Source of the DNA: Candidatus Aminicenantota bacterium
GTDB taxonomy: Bacteria; Acidobacteriota; Aminicenantia; Aminicenantales; Aminicenantaceae
Direction of reading: 5' to 3'
Assembly: GCA_016926925.1 (NCBI GenBank)
Contig: JAFGNQ010000218.1
Coordinates: 1 to 24,224 of the forward strand
DNA length: 24,224 bases
Part shown: positions 8,124-15,528 of the stretch, piece by piece
Numbering within the stretch: position 1 is the first letter of the stretch
Layout: the number at the start of each line of letters is the position of its first letter
Notes under the pieces: generated by a model
What the model saw: only the letters and a program-made list of their open reading frames with translations
Database searches by the model: none
What the model was told of the DNA's origin: nothing
Translations under genes and position numbers: made by a program

Positions 8124-8695
8124 GTTTCTCTTGCTAGAATCCAATCAACGGCCGCCAGCAGATTTGCCGCCACATGAGCAGGTTTGATTCCTTTTTCCGT
8201 AAGCTCCTTGAGGGCTCGTCTTCCGTGCCCTGAAAGGAGCAGTATGGGCGTCGCTTTTATGTTGAGCCCGAAGAGGATGTCTTCGGTTTTGTCGCCGATC
8301 ATGTAAGAATTTTGTATGTCGATACCTAATTCTGCTACTGCTTTGAGTGCCATCCCGGGATTCGGCTTACGGCAGGTGCAGTCTTTCCTGTACTCGGGAA
8401 CCGGGGAGGAGATGTAATGCGGACAGTAGTAGATGGCGTCCAGCCGTGATTTTTGGGATAGGAATGCATCCCGCATTTTATCGTGAATCTCGAGCAGATC
8501 TCTTTCCATTATGAGCCCTCTGCCCACACCGGATTGGTTGGTCACGACCACGCTCAAAAAGCCGGCCTTATTAAGCTTCCTGACGGCTTCGAAGCTGTAA
8601 GGATAGATCGCTATCGCGTCATAAGAGCCCGGGTATCCCACGTCTTTGTTGATGGTCCCATCCCTGTCGAGGAAGACGGCTCTTCTGTTTTTCAT
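8120..8695 (-). CDS. gmhB: D-glycero-beta-D-manno-heptose 1,7-bisphosphate 7-phosphatase
   Basis: GmhB removes the 7-phosphate from heptose bisphosphate on the way to ADP-heptose for the LPS inner core. The 191-aa protein is a HAD phosphatase with the nucleophile motif LDRDGT (Asp10 and Asp12), the motif II TNQSG (52-56), the zinc loop CPH...CTC (C91, H93, C106, C108) that distinguishes this family from histidinol phosphatase, and motif IV GDKTEDI (134-140). Its ATG shares one base with the waaF stop (TAATG), and its stop overlaps the rel start, so translation is probably coupled. gmhA and hldE are not in the window. Confidence 0.94.
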   Translation of the reverse strand: MKNRRAVFLDRDGTINKDVGYPGSYDAIAIYPYSFEAVRKLNKAGFLSVVVTNQSGVGRGLIMERDLLEIHDKMRDAFLSQKSRLDAIYYCPHYISSPVPEYRKDCTCRKPNPGMALKAVAELGIDIQNSYMIGDKTEDILFGLNIKATPILLLSGHGRRALKELTEKGIKPAHVAANLLAAVDWILARET

Positions 8696-9696
8696 TAGAT
8701 TAATTTGAGGCAGGCTTCACAGGCTTCTTCGGGAGTGATCGAGGTCATGCATTGATGCTCGTACGGGCAGGCCCTGTAAAAGCAGGGCCAGCAAGGGGCT
8801 TCTTTTTTGAGCACCAGCGAAGGTTCTTGGTAGGGCCCTGTTCTTCCTGGGTCCGTGGGGCCGAAAATGGCGATCACGGGACGGTGCAGGGCGTTGGCCA
8901 GATGCATGAGACCCGAGTCGTTGCTTACGAAAAGCGCTGCATGAGATACGATCCCGGCCAGTTGGTTGAGGCTGGTTTTTCCCGCCAGGAGGACGGGCTT
9001 TTTATTCATACCTGCTGCGATCGATTCGCCCAACTCCCCATCTTGCTGCGATCCGACAATGAGGATCTCCGCCCCGATTTTGTCTTGGAGCAAAACCGCC
9101 AACCTGCCGAAGTTCTGCGTGGGCCATCTCTTTGCTGGACCGTACGATGCTCCCGGACTCAGGATGACTATAGGTTTGCTTGTATCGACATTGGAGGAAA
9201 CGAGAAATTCTCGAGCCCTCTCCTTGTCATGAGGAGCCAGAGGATAGTTCAGTCGAACCGGCGGGGTTTCCATCCCCAGCTTTGAAACGAGCGTCAAATA
9301 AGAGTGCAGTTGATGGGAAGATTTTTCGTGCAGTTTTTCTGTGATCCCCTTAGTCAGAAGCAGATGCCGCCCGTCTTTTGCATATCCCCAACGTTCCGGG
9401 ATTTTTGCCAGGTAAAAGAGGAGGGCGGAGGCGAACGAGTTTGTCAGGAGCACACCGATATCGAACCGATGCTCCTCGATCGTTTTGGCTGAGAGCCTGA
9501 GGTTTCTCAGTCCGTTTCCTTCCGGGAGACATACGGTCCCGCCGAGATAAGGGAGGGAGGCGAATACGTCGCGAACCCAGGGAGTCGCAGCAACCCAAAT
9601 CTCTCCATCCGGAAGATTTTCATGCAAACAATCCAAAACCGGGAGAGACATCACGGCGTCTCCGATCCAGTTGGGCGTTCTTACAAGGAGTTTCAT
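8695..9696 (-). CDS. waaF: ADP-heptose:LPS heptosyltransferase (heptosyltransferase II-like)
   Basis: WaaF transfers the second heptose to the LPS inner core at the cytoplasmic face of the inner membrane. The 333-aa GT-B type glycosyltransferase family 9 protein opens with LVRTPNWIGDAVMSLP, the typical WaaF N-terminus, and carries the C-terminal donor-site region SNDSGLMHLANAL and FGPTDPGRTGP. The ATG at 9696 has GGTGAG directly upstream. It shares one base with gmhB, a coherent pathway pairing, since GmhB makes the precursor of its donor. It might in principle be another heptosyltransferase of family 9, but the N-terminal motif favours WaaF. Confidence 0.92.
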   Translation of the reverse strand: MKLLVRTPNWIGDAVMSLPVLDCLHENLPDGEIWVAATPWVRDVFASLPYLGGTVCLPEGNGLRNLRLSAKTIEEHRFDIGVLLTNSFASALLFYLAKIPERWGYAKDGRHLLLTKGITEKLHEKSSHQLHSYLTLVSKLGMETPPVRLNYPLAPHDKERAREFLVSSNVDTSKPIVILSPGASYGPAKRWPTQNFGRLAVLLQDKIGAEILIVGSQQDGELGESIAAGMNKKPVLLAGKTSLNQLAGIVSHAALFVSNDSGLMHLANALHRPVIAIFGPTDPGRTGPYQEPSLVLKKEAPCWPCFYRACPYEHQCMTSITPEEACEACLKLI

Positions 9697-9763
9697 CTCA
9701 CCAATTTTATTCTCTAATCTCTATCTTGTCAAAAGGCGAGGGCAGCAGGGGAAATACCGTGAA

Positions 9764-10054
9764 TTATTTCGGCGAAGACACCTGTTTATCCGCTTTTTTA
9801 TCCGAATCCGAGGGGCTCTTGTCTGTGACTTGTTTCTTTTCTTGCTTGGAGTCTGGGGGAGATTTCTTGTTGTCTTTATGTGCGTAATCTGTGACATACC
9901 ACCCGCTTCCTTTGAATTGGAGGGCAGGGGGCGAAATGATTTTTTTTGTCGGGCCTCCACATTTCAGGCACTTGACAATCGGCGGGTCATCAATCTTTTG
10001 AATCACTTCAAAGGTTGTTCCGCATTTGGAACATTTATATTCGTATAAAGGCAT
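9764..10054 (-). CDS. FmdB-family zinc-ribbon regulatory protein
   Basis: The 96-aa protein begins with the FmdB hallmark MPLYEYKC and has a CxxC...CxxC zinc ribbon (C8, C11, C29, C32), followed by a conserved segment PPALQFKGSGWYVTDYA and a low-complexity Lys/Asp/Ser tail (about 60-96). FmdB proteins are named from the formamidase locus and are proposed regulators, but the biochemical role is not established. A GAGGAAG Shine-Dalgarno precedes the ATG at 10054. A promoter and a strongly structured leader or small RNA lie directly upstream, so the gene may be controlled by RNA structure. waaF follows after 67 bp in the same direction. Confidence 0.9.
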   Translation of the reverse strand: MPLYEYKCSKCGTTFEVIQKIDDPPIVKCLKCGGPTKKIISPPALQFKGSGWYVTDYAHKDNKKSPPDSKQEKKQVTDKSPSDSDKKADKQVSSPK

Positions 10055-10088
10055 TGCTCTTCCTCATTCATCCTAATGAATTATTCAT

Positions 10089-10129
10089 AAAAAATGAAGA
10101 CACTATCATTTTCAAGAGAATCTAGTCTT
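10089..10129 (-). terminator. Weak intrinsic-terminator candidate before fmdB
   Basis: On the minus strand, AAGAC (10125-10129) can pair with GTCTT (10097-10101), with further inner pairing, and a run of six U (10089-10094) follows closely. It could end a small RNA or attenuate transcription into fmdB. The stem is short and imperfect, so confidence is low. Confidence 0.3.
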
Positions 10130-10295
10130 ATTGTCTCCATTTTTTACCCTTCGGGCGAGCCGATCTTGCCGCATCGGCTTCCTTACAGCCTGGGTTAGGT
10201 TGGGTCGGCTCGCGGTAGGTTTACTTCAGCTTCATGGGCGGCTTCGTTGCCGCACCAACAACCTCGACTCGTGAATAATTCAAGGTAGCCGAGAA
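10089..10295 (-). ncRNA. Structured leader or small RNA upstream of fmdB, family not recognised
   Basis: A good promoter would start transcription near 10295, 240 nt before the fmdB ATG. The transcript shows ordered inverted repeats: AGGUUG..GGU with ACC..CAACCU (10254-10264 with 10197-10205), a GCGGC/GCCGC hairpin (10238-10242 with 10249-10253), and a local hairpin AGCCGAU/AUCGGCU (10158-10164 with 10173-10179). A 9-bp pairing GCGAGCCGA/UCGGCUCGC (10205-10213 with 10155-10163) competes with this last hairpin, so two exclusive folds are possible. The near-palindrome TGAATWATTCA occurs at both ends (10272-10282 and 10077-10087) and could close the structure. No convincing ORF lies here. It does not match SRP RNA, RNase P RNA, tmRNA or a riboswitch class that I can recognise. 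Confidence 0.45.
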
Positions 10296-10301
10296 ATAAA
10301 C

Positions 10302-10329
10302 ATTATACCAGAGATTCCTTATAACGCAA
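10302..10329 (-). promoter_or_regulatory. Predicted promoter of the structured RNA / fmdB
   Basis: On the minus strand TTGCGT (10324-10329) is followed after 16 bp by a consensus TATAAT (10302-10307). The predicted start is near 10295. It lies just downstream of the Memo-AMMECR1 stop codon. Confidence 0.55.
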
Positions 10330-10367
10330 CCTGAAAGGAATCAGGAGGATGTATCCTCCGGTAGGAA

Positions 10368-11801
10368 TCAGTGGAAGACGATTGCTTCGAAAACGTAAAG
10401 GTCGGCACCGGATTTCCAGGCGTCTTGCGGCAGCCCTGCTTTGAGACAGGTTTGTTCGAGAAAAGCTTGTCGTGACCAGTGATTTTCCACCGGGACCTGA
10501 GGGAGTAACAGCCCTCTTTTTTCGTACTTGGATATGAGCAGGCCGTGCTTTCCAACTTCCACCTCTTCGGAATTCGCAATTTTTCGGAGAGGTGTCAGGA
10601 CCGAGATTTCCACCTCGATGTCTTTGAGTTCGGAGCTTTGCACCGGATTGAATCGGACATCACGACTCGCCGCATATACGGCTGCTTGAACGACAGCTTG
10701 GTGGAGAGGAAGGTTCGACTCTATGAATCCGATGCATCCTCTCAGGCGTCCCTTTTTTTTAAGAGTGACAAAAACACCCCGTTTGCTCAGAAGCCTGGGA
10801 TTTTGTGTGCTTTGGGAAAAAACTTTCTTTTCCGAGACATAAAGAGCGACCGCGGAACGGGCTATGCTGAGGAGTTCCTCTTTCTCTTCGGATGAAAGAG
10901 AGAAGGGAGGCGTCGATTTGTCGGCGTACACAGCCGCCGATACGTAGCCCACAACCCTGTCCTCTGCCCCTCCGACCTGAGAAGAATCCATGTATTTAAG
11001 AACCTGACCATGGGGATTTCCGGCCTTTTTTGCGAAAAGAATCATGGAACTGACCGGGCCCCCGCCGCACATGATATTCTCATTGCGGCCCAGTTTTTTT
11101 ATAATCTTCTCCACATCGAGAGCCTCGATAAGGGCAATGGTCTCTTTATCGACAGAGTTGGCCTTTTCCTTTGAGAGAAAATGTGACAGATCTGTCGACG
11201 CGATGATGAGAACGTTTCTCCCGACCAGGGTTTCGGCAAATCCGTTTGCCAGAGCGGATATCGTCTTTTTCGAGGGGATACCCATGACAATGGGGACAAT
11301 TTTTGCCCCGGGGAGCACTTTTTGGACAAAGGGGACTTGCATCTCTACCGAATGCTCTTCTCTGTGGGCATCTGCAATATACCGAAAACCCGTGGATTTC
11401 GAGAGTGACCCGGCCAAGTCTTCGTCTACCTCTGCGATACCCAGAGGAGTCTGGTATCCCCCTTGGAGATAAATCGAACATCCGTTGAATCCGAAACGAT
11501 GGGAGGTGCCGACGATGATCACCGTCTCATAGTCTTTTCCCTGCACAAGGCGGTAGGCGTGCGCTGCGACCTGTCCCGAATAAGCGTACCCGGCATGCGG
11601 GACGACGATTCCCATTATGCTGTCGGTCGGAACGCCCTGGATTTCCGCCCGTTCAAGGAAGGAGTCCAACTGGCCGGAGAGCACTTCTTTTCTTTGATCG
11701 TACCAGCTCCCGGCACATACCGGTTTGCGAATCCCCTGCGCCCAAGTAAAGGCAGACAGCAGTACCAAAACAGATATGACACTGAATGTTTTTTCTTTCA
11801 T
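10368..11801 (-). CDS. Exported Memo family-AMMECR1 fusion protein (AmmeMemoRadiSam B + A)
   Basis: The 477-aa protein joins two families often found beside a radical SAM enzyme (the AmmeMemoRadiSam system). A signal-peptide-like N-terminus (about 1-22, hydrophobic VLVLLSAFTWAQG) is followed by a Memo domain (about 25-295) with PHAGYAYSG (H69), GTSHRFG (H101), STDLSHF (D204, H207) and MCGGGP (C245). H69, H101 and C245 match the metal ligands known for human MEMO1. An AMMECR1 domain follows (about 305-475) with LRGCIGFIE (353-361). A GGGGAAA Shine-Dalgarno supports the ATG at 11801. No radical SAM gene lies in the window. The natural substrate and role of both domains are not settled; export is predicted from the leader only. 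Confidence 0.9.
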   Translation of the reverse strand: MKEKTFSVISVLVLLSAFTWAQGIRKPVCAGSWYDQRKEVLSGQLDSFLERAEIQGVPTDSIMGIVVPHAGYAYSGQVAAHAYRLVQGKDYETVIIVGTSHRFGFNGCSIYLQGGYQTPLGIAEVDEDLAGSLSKSTGFRYIADAHREEHSVEMQVPFVQKVLPGAKIVPIVMGIPSKKTISALANGFAETLVGRNVLIIASTDLSHFLSKEKANSVDKETIALIEALDVEKIIKKLGRNENIMCGGGPVSSMILFAKKAGNPHGQVLKYMDSSQVGGAEDRVVGYVSAAVYADKSTPPFSLSSEEKEELLSIARSAVALYVSEKKVFSQSTQNPRLLSKRGVFVTLKKKGRLRGCIGFIESNLPLHQAVVQAAVYAASRDVRFNPVQSSELKDIEVEISVLTPLRKIANSEEVEVGKHGLLISKYEKRGLLLPQVPVENHWSRQAFLEQTCLKAGLPQDAWKSGADLYVFEAIVFH

Positions 11802-11832
11802 GTGAATTTCCCCAGTCCGTTTGCCGTTGTTA

Positions 11833-11848
11833 TCGACAGCACTGTCGA
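11833..11848. repeat. 16-bp palindrome in the leader of the Memo-AMMECR1 gene
   Basis: TCGACAG (11833-11839) and CTGTCGA (11842-11848) form a near-perfect dyad with a 2-bp centre, 32 bp before the start codon at 11801. A second hairpin GGAGC/GCTCC lies at 11876-11892. The first could be a repressor site or a leader hairpin. Apart from these and a promoter, the 311-bp spacer 11802-12112 holds nothing else I can support. Confidence 0.4.
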
Positions 11849-12010
11849 AACCATATCAAACGCAAGAGTAGCGTGGGAGCTGTTTTCGCTCCAGTCGGAT
11901 TTTACACGCCTTTCCCTCATGGCTCATCTCGACTTTACCTTGTCCTCTAGGCTGCAGACAATGATAAATTCTTTATAATCGGCATTTTTATTAATATTTC
12001 AGGTAATTTC

Positions 12011-12039
12011 AATATAGGTGGAATTCGTAAAAAAATCAA
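12011..12039 (-). promoter_or_regulatory. Predicted promoter of the Memo-AMMECR1 gene
   Basis: On the minus strand TTGATT (12034-12039) is 17 bp from TATATT (12011-12016). The start near 12004 would give a leader of about 200 nt containing the two inverted repeats noted at 11833-11892. Confidence 0.42.
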
Positions 12040-12066
12040 CGGTGACCATCAGGGCAAAGGGTAGAG

Positions 12067-12095
12067 TTGACATTTCTGTGTGATTTGGTTAAAAA
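12067..12095 (+). promoter_or_regulatory. Predicted promoter of the 44-aa membrane peptide
   Basis: A consensus TTGACA (12067-12072) is followed after 17 bp by TAAAAA (12090-12095), diverging from the Memo-AMMECR1 promoter. The predicted start near 12102 would leave only about 10 nt before the ATG at 12113, so part of the SD may lie at the transcript end. Confidence 0.4.
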
Positions 12096-12112
12096 GTGAT
12101 AGGAAATCGGCC

Positions 12113-12247
12113 ATGAGGAATGTTTTAAAATCCGTTTTTACCGTAATCATAACATCTTCGGCTTTCCTGCTCGGCCTTTATTTGGGACGTGAAAAGATCA
12201 TATCCAAAATTCCCAAATTTCAAGATGAACCCGAGGATTTCAGCTGA
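12113..12247 (+). CDS. Possible 44-aa single-pass membrane peptide
   Basis: A short ATG-to-TGA frame encodes 44 residues: a basic N-terminus (MRNVLKS), one hydrophobic segment (about 8-25, with SSAFLLGLYLG), and a short charged tail ending EPEDFS. AGGAAA lies about 7 nt before the ATG, and a TTGACA-type promoter lies just upstream. This fits a small single-pass membrane protein, N-in. An overlapping 67-codon minus-strand frame (12125-12328) has no comparable support. No family is recognised. The 291 bp that follow contain only the promoter at 12469. Confidence 0.5.
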   Translation: MRNVLKSVFTVIITSSAFLLGLYLGREKIISKIPKFQDEPEDFS

Positions 12248-12468
12248 ATTTGTTGGAATGAAACTTAATAGCCGCGCATTTTTTAACATACACTCGTTTT
12301 CTCTTCGTTCCAGATGCCAGATATCCATCCTCTTTTGATTTGTTCAAAGAGTTATTGACTCCTAACTTATCCGGGTTACTGGGATATCATGGTCTTGAAC
12401 TCCCTCAATACGATGGGGCAAAAAGGGAATCTCTGCAGGGTGGGATAAATCGACACAAACACAGCGAG

Positions 12469-12497
12469 TTGACTAATCGAGGGGGCAGAAATATAAT
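12469..12497 (+). promoter_or_regulatory. Strong predicted promoter of the lolB-ispE-prs-rplY-pth operon
   Basis: TTGACT (12469-12474), a 17-bp spacer and a consensus TATAAT (12492-12497) give the best promoter match in the window. Transcription would start near 12504, 35 nt before the first gene at 12539. The following genes are tightly packed on the plus strand up to 16801, so it probably drives all of them including the tRNA. Confidence 0.65.
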
Positions 12498-12538
12498 TAC
12501 TTGCAGAAGAAGTGCGAACCTTCTGGTGAGAGTTAAAA

Positions 12539-12880
12539 ATGAGTTGGATGACTTATGGAATCATTATCATCTTCGGGGCTTTTCTTATCCTCATGATCAT
12601 AAATCCCAATCTTTCCTGTTTTGGGAAAAGGATTGCATCCCCTCTCTACCCCCTTATGCGTAAAAAAAAGCTGAGGAACGACAGGATAAAGACGGAAGAT
12701 TACGGATTCCACCTTTCAGATCCAGGGGAGAGCCGTCCCATAAGAAGGTCAAAAATAGAGGACGAAGAGCTTTTTCTCGACCGGTTCAAGAATAAGAAAA
12801 TAAAGACAAAAGATTACGGATTCCACCTGGAAAACGATGATGCTGCGCCGGAGAAGGAAGAAGGGATTGAACGGCAATAG
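12539..12880 (+). CDS. Small membrane protein with a duplicated DYGFHL motif
   Basis: The 113-aa product has one N-terminal membrane segment (about 6-22, YGIIIIFGAFLILMIIN) and a charged, probably disordered cytoplasmic or periplasmic tail. The tail contains two nearly identical decapeptides, IKTEDYGFHL (50-59) and IKTKDYGFHL (88-97), 38 residues apart, each preceded by a basic stretch. Their DNA is also nearly repeated (from 12686 and from 12800). GGTGAG lies upstream of the ATG. It is the first gene after the strong promoter and is followed after 30 bp by the LolB-like gene. No known family is recognised; the repeated motif suggests a short docking peptide (inference). Confidence 0.72.
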   Translation: MSWMTYGIIIIFGAFLILMIINPNLSCFGKRIASPLYPLMRKKKLRNDRIKTEDYGFHLSDPGESRPIRRSKIEDEELFLDRFKNKKIKTKDYGFHLENDDAAPEKEEGIERQ

Positions 12881-12910
12881 CTGTACGGCTCTGTTTCTTA
12901 GGGAGGCATT

Positions 12911-13588
12911 TTGAAATCCGCCAAGCTTATCGGGATGTGTCTCATCTTAATTATTGTCAGCTCCTGCATGCCCTCAAAACTGCTTTTAACTCCTATTCCA
13001 CCGAAGATCGAGACGATGGAAGGATATGCCTCTCTGCGTATAAAAGGAGAGGAAGGAGCGACGCGGTCGAAATTTTCATTTTTGTTCAGCCTTCCGTCTC
13101 GCGGCAAGATCGAGGTTTCCGACTTTTTAGGGAGATCCCTAAATCAAATCATGATCAACGAGGAAGGCGCTTATTTCATCGTGCCTTCGAAAAAAGTCTT
13201 TTGGCAGGGAAGCGAAGAAGAGATCGTCTATCGGTTTTTAGGATTTCGTTTGAACCTGAAAGAGATGATCTCTCTCTTGAACAACGAGTGGGAATGGGGG
13301 GATGAGGAAGAAGCATCTCGTTTGGTGGAGTGGGTCTTCGAGCGAGATAAGCAGGGAAGGATTGTCATCGGCCGCAGGGGAGAGTTGTGGTTTTATGTAC
13401 AGGAGTTTATCGTCAACACGTCACTGGCCCGCACAATTACCTTCCGACATCCACTGCATGAAGGGAGCATCAGGATCCTCAACATAGCATTCAACAGACC
13501 CGTGAATCAGGAGACTTTCGCAACGACTTTATTGAGGCATTACCAGCAGAAGACTTGGGATGAGATCGAGGAACTTCTCCGGCGATGA
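12911..13588 (+). CDS. LolB-like outer-membrane lipoprotein
   Basis: The 225-aa product has a lipoprotein signal with lipobox VSSC (Cys19). The mature part has a pattern of short beta-strands like LolA/LolB half-barrels (YASLRIKGEEG, KFSFLFSLPSRGKIEVSDFLG, AYFIVPSKKVFWQG, then IVIGRRGELWFYV). LolB receives lipoproteins from LolA and inserts them into the outer membrane. Sequence similarity alone is modest, but the stop overlaps the ispE start (ATGA) and prs follows, the same order lolB-ispE-prs as in Escherichia coli, which supports the assignment. The start is a TTG at 12911 with GGGAGG about 6 nt upstream. The +2 residue is Met, consistent with outer-membrane sorting. An alternative is a DUF4292-type lipoprotein of related fold. 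Confidence 0.72.
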   Translation: MKSAKLIGMCLILIIVSSCMPSKLLLTPIPPKIETMEGYASLRIKGEEGATRSKFSFLFSLPSRGKIEVSDFLGRSLNQIMINEEGAYFIVPSKKVFWQGSEEEIVYRFLGFRLNLKEMISLLNNEWEWGDEEEASRLVEWVFERDKQGRIVIGRRGELWFYVQEFIVNTSLARTITFRHPLHEGSIRILNIAFNRPVNQETFATTLLRHYQQKTWDEIEELLRR

Positions 13589-14441
13589 ATCTGCCGTCCT
13601 ATGCTAAAATCAACATCGGCCTTGAAGTTCTGCGAAAACGAAAAGACGGTTTTCATGAGATCCTGACTCTTTTTCAAACGATCGATTTCTTTGATGTTTT
13701 GAATTTTCGACTCTATCCAAAAGACGCCGTTTGTCTCGAGGGCGATGATGGATGTATTGCCTGGGATGAGACGAACCTTATTTACAAAGCTGCGCATCTC
13801 CTGAAAAAGAAGTGCCGGGTGTCCGCCGGCATAGAGATTCATGTGGAAAAGAAAGTTCCTCACGGAAAAGGATTGGGGGGAGGAAGCAGCAACGCCGCCG
13901 TTACACTTTATGCCTTGAATCGCCTGTGGGAAATTGGTCTTTCCAAGGGGGAATTGATGACTCTCGGTGGGCAGCTCGGATCAGACGTTCCCTATTTTCT
14001 TGAAGGCGGTTTGTGTTTGGGATTGGCAAGAGGAGATCGGATTCGTCCTCTGGAAGATCTCCCCCGGAAGTATTGTCTGCTGGCCTTTCCTGAGATGGCG
14101 ATCATGACGGCCGCTGTCTACGGCCGATTTCGTCCCTCCTTGACTTCAAAACGCAAAGCCAGTAAAATTATCAAGTTTTTAGAAGTCCGGGATTTTCATG
14201 CATTGGAGAACGACTTAGAAGAAACGGTATTCGAGCTATACCCTCAAATAAAAGCCATAAAAAGTCAATTACGGAACTCGGGCTCAGACCTGTCTTTAGT
14301 CAGCGGGTCGGGTTCGGCTGTTTTCGGTCTTTTTGCGGATCATGACAAAGCGAGTAAGGCTTTTGAGGGGTTGACGAAGGAGCTTCCTTCGCTACTTGTG
14401 GAAACGGTTTCCCGGAAGCAATACTGGAAAAGTTTGCGTGC

Positions 14442-14451
<10 letters not shown>
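13585..14451 (+). CDS. ispE: 4-diphosphocytidyl-2-C-methyl-D-erythritol kinase
   Basis: IspE phosphorylates CDP-methylerythritol in the non-mevalonate (MEP) route to isoprenoids. The 288-aa GHMP kinase has the N-terminal YAKINIGLEV (Lys8), the ATP-binding loop PHGKGLGGGSSNAA (92-105), the catalytic Asp in GSDVPYF (Asp134) and the C-terminal GSGSAVFGLF. It overlaps the LolB-like gene by 4 nt. Its last three codons and TAG stop lie inside the first ten bases of the tRNA-Gln gene (14442-14451), so the mRNA 3' end is removed or interrupted whenever the tRNA is matured. Confidence 0.97.
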
Positions 14452-14516
<65 letters not shown>

Positions 14517-14569
14517 GTGCAAAAAAACCGGGTTCCTTCCGGAGTCACGTGGGCAGAAAAGGAGAGGCC

Positions 14570-15517
14570 GTGAAGAGAGAAAACAACCTCAAGGTATTTG
14601 CCGGATCATCCAATCCGGAGCTTTCGAACGAGATCGTCCGTTATCTCAATGTTGACTTGGGTAATTGCGTTTTGGAACAGTTTAGCGATGGAGAGATTCA
14701 CTTTTACATTGAAGAGAATGTCCGCGGAGAAGATGTCTTTGTCATTCAATCCGGAGTATACGAGGCGAATTTTCACCTTATGGAACTTTTTCTTATGATC
14801 GATGCCTTCAAAAGGGCATCTGCCGAGAGAATTACGGCCGTGATTCCATATTACTGCTATGCGCGCCAGGATTGGAAGGACAGGCCGCGGGTTCCTATCT
14901 CGGCGCGGCTCATCGCAGATTTGCTCGAGGCTTCTGGAGCGGATCGTGTGCTGACCATGGACCTCCACTCACCGCAAATTCAGGGATTTTTCTCGGTTCC
15001 GGTGGATAATTTGATGGCAGCTCCCGTGCTGGTGAAGCACATCCAGACCTTAGACCTCGATGATCCCGTTATCGTCTCTCCCGATGCCGGAGGCGTTGGT
15101 CGAGCGAGGTGGTACGCCAAACGCCTCGAAGCCAGCCTCGCTATCATTGACAAGAGGAGGCCGGCCCCCAATGTGGCCAAAGTGTTTCATGTAATCGGGG
15201 ACGTCGAGGGAAAGGATGTCGTGATTGTAGATGACATGGTGGACACGGCTGGCACCCTGGTACAGAGTGCGGAAGCATTGAAGGAGAAAGGCGCCCGAAG
15301 AGTATGGGCTGCATGCACGCACCCGGTGTTATCCGGGAAGGCTCTTGAGAGGATCACGAATTCCGACATGGAAAAATTGATAGTAACGAACACGATTCCC
15401 TTGCAGGGGGAATCGAATTCTACGGATAAAATTATCGTCCTATCCGTCGCAGGGCTATTCGGAGAAGCCATACTGAGAATCAACAGAGGGCTTTCCGTCA
15501 GTTCCCTGTTTACATGA
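14570..15517 (+). CDS. prs: Ribose-phosphate pyrophosphokinase
   Basis: Prs makes PRPP from ribose 5-phosphate and ATP for nucleotide, histidine, tryptophan and NAD synthesis. The 315-aa product is of normal length and has the flexible region YARQDWKDRPRVPISA, TMDLHSPQIQGFF, and the PRPP loop VIVDDMVDTAGT. The more usual residue after YARQD is Arg or Lys; here it is Trp, with the next Lys kept. The open frame runs back through the tRNA to 14396, but the real start is the GTG at 14570 with AGGAGAG about 7 nt upstream, which gives the family's normal N-terminus (KVFAGSSNPEL). The stop overlaps an ATG at 15514 that is not used by rplY. Confidence 0.96.
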   Translation: MKRENNLKVFAGSSNPELSNEIVRYLNVDLGNCVLEQFSDGEIHFYIEENVRGEDVFVIQSGVYEANFHLMELFLMIDAFKRASAERITAVIPYYCYARQDWKDRPRVPISARLIADLLEASGADRVLTMDLHSPQIQGFFSVPVDNLMAAPVLVKHIQTLDLDDPVIVSPDAGGVGRARWYAKRLEASLAIIDKRRPAPNVAKVFHVIGDVEGKDVVIVDDMVDTAGTLVQSAEALKEKGARRVWAACTHPVLSGKALERITNSDMEKLIVTNTIPLQGESNSTDKIIVLSVAGLFGEAILRINRGLSVSSLFT

Positions 15518-15528
15518 GGAGGAATGAA

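Noticed and set aside
9704..9732. TTGACA-17-TAAAAT on the minus strand just before waaF
   Set aside because: The consensus match is good, but transcription would start at the first base of the waaF ATG and so remove its GGTGAG ribosome site. It could be a leaderless start, but I do not annotate it.
10089..10295. SRP RNA, because of CCAGGCUG..GGAAG in the structured RNA
   Set aside because: The conserved SRP domain IV AGCAG side and the matching asymmetrical loop are missing.
12125..12328. 67-codon minus-strand frame
   Set aside because: Unconvincing composition and no ribosome site; it lies antisense to the better-supported 44-aa frame.
12340..12663. 107-codon plus-strand frame before the DYGFHL gene
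   Set aside because: It starts with TTG without a Shine-Dalgarno, contains the best promoter of the window, and overlaps the better-supported 12539-12880 in another frame.
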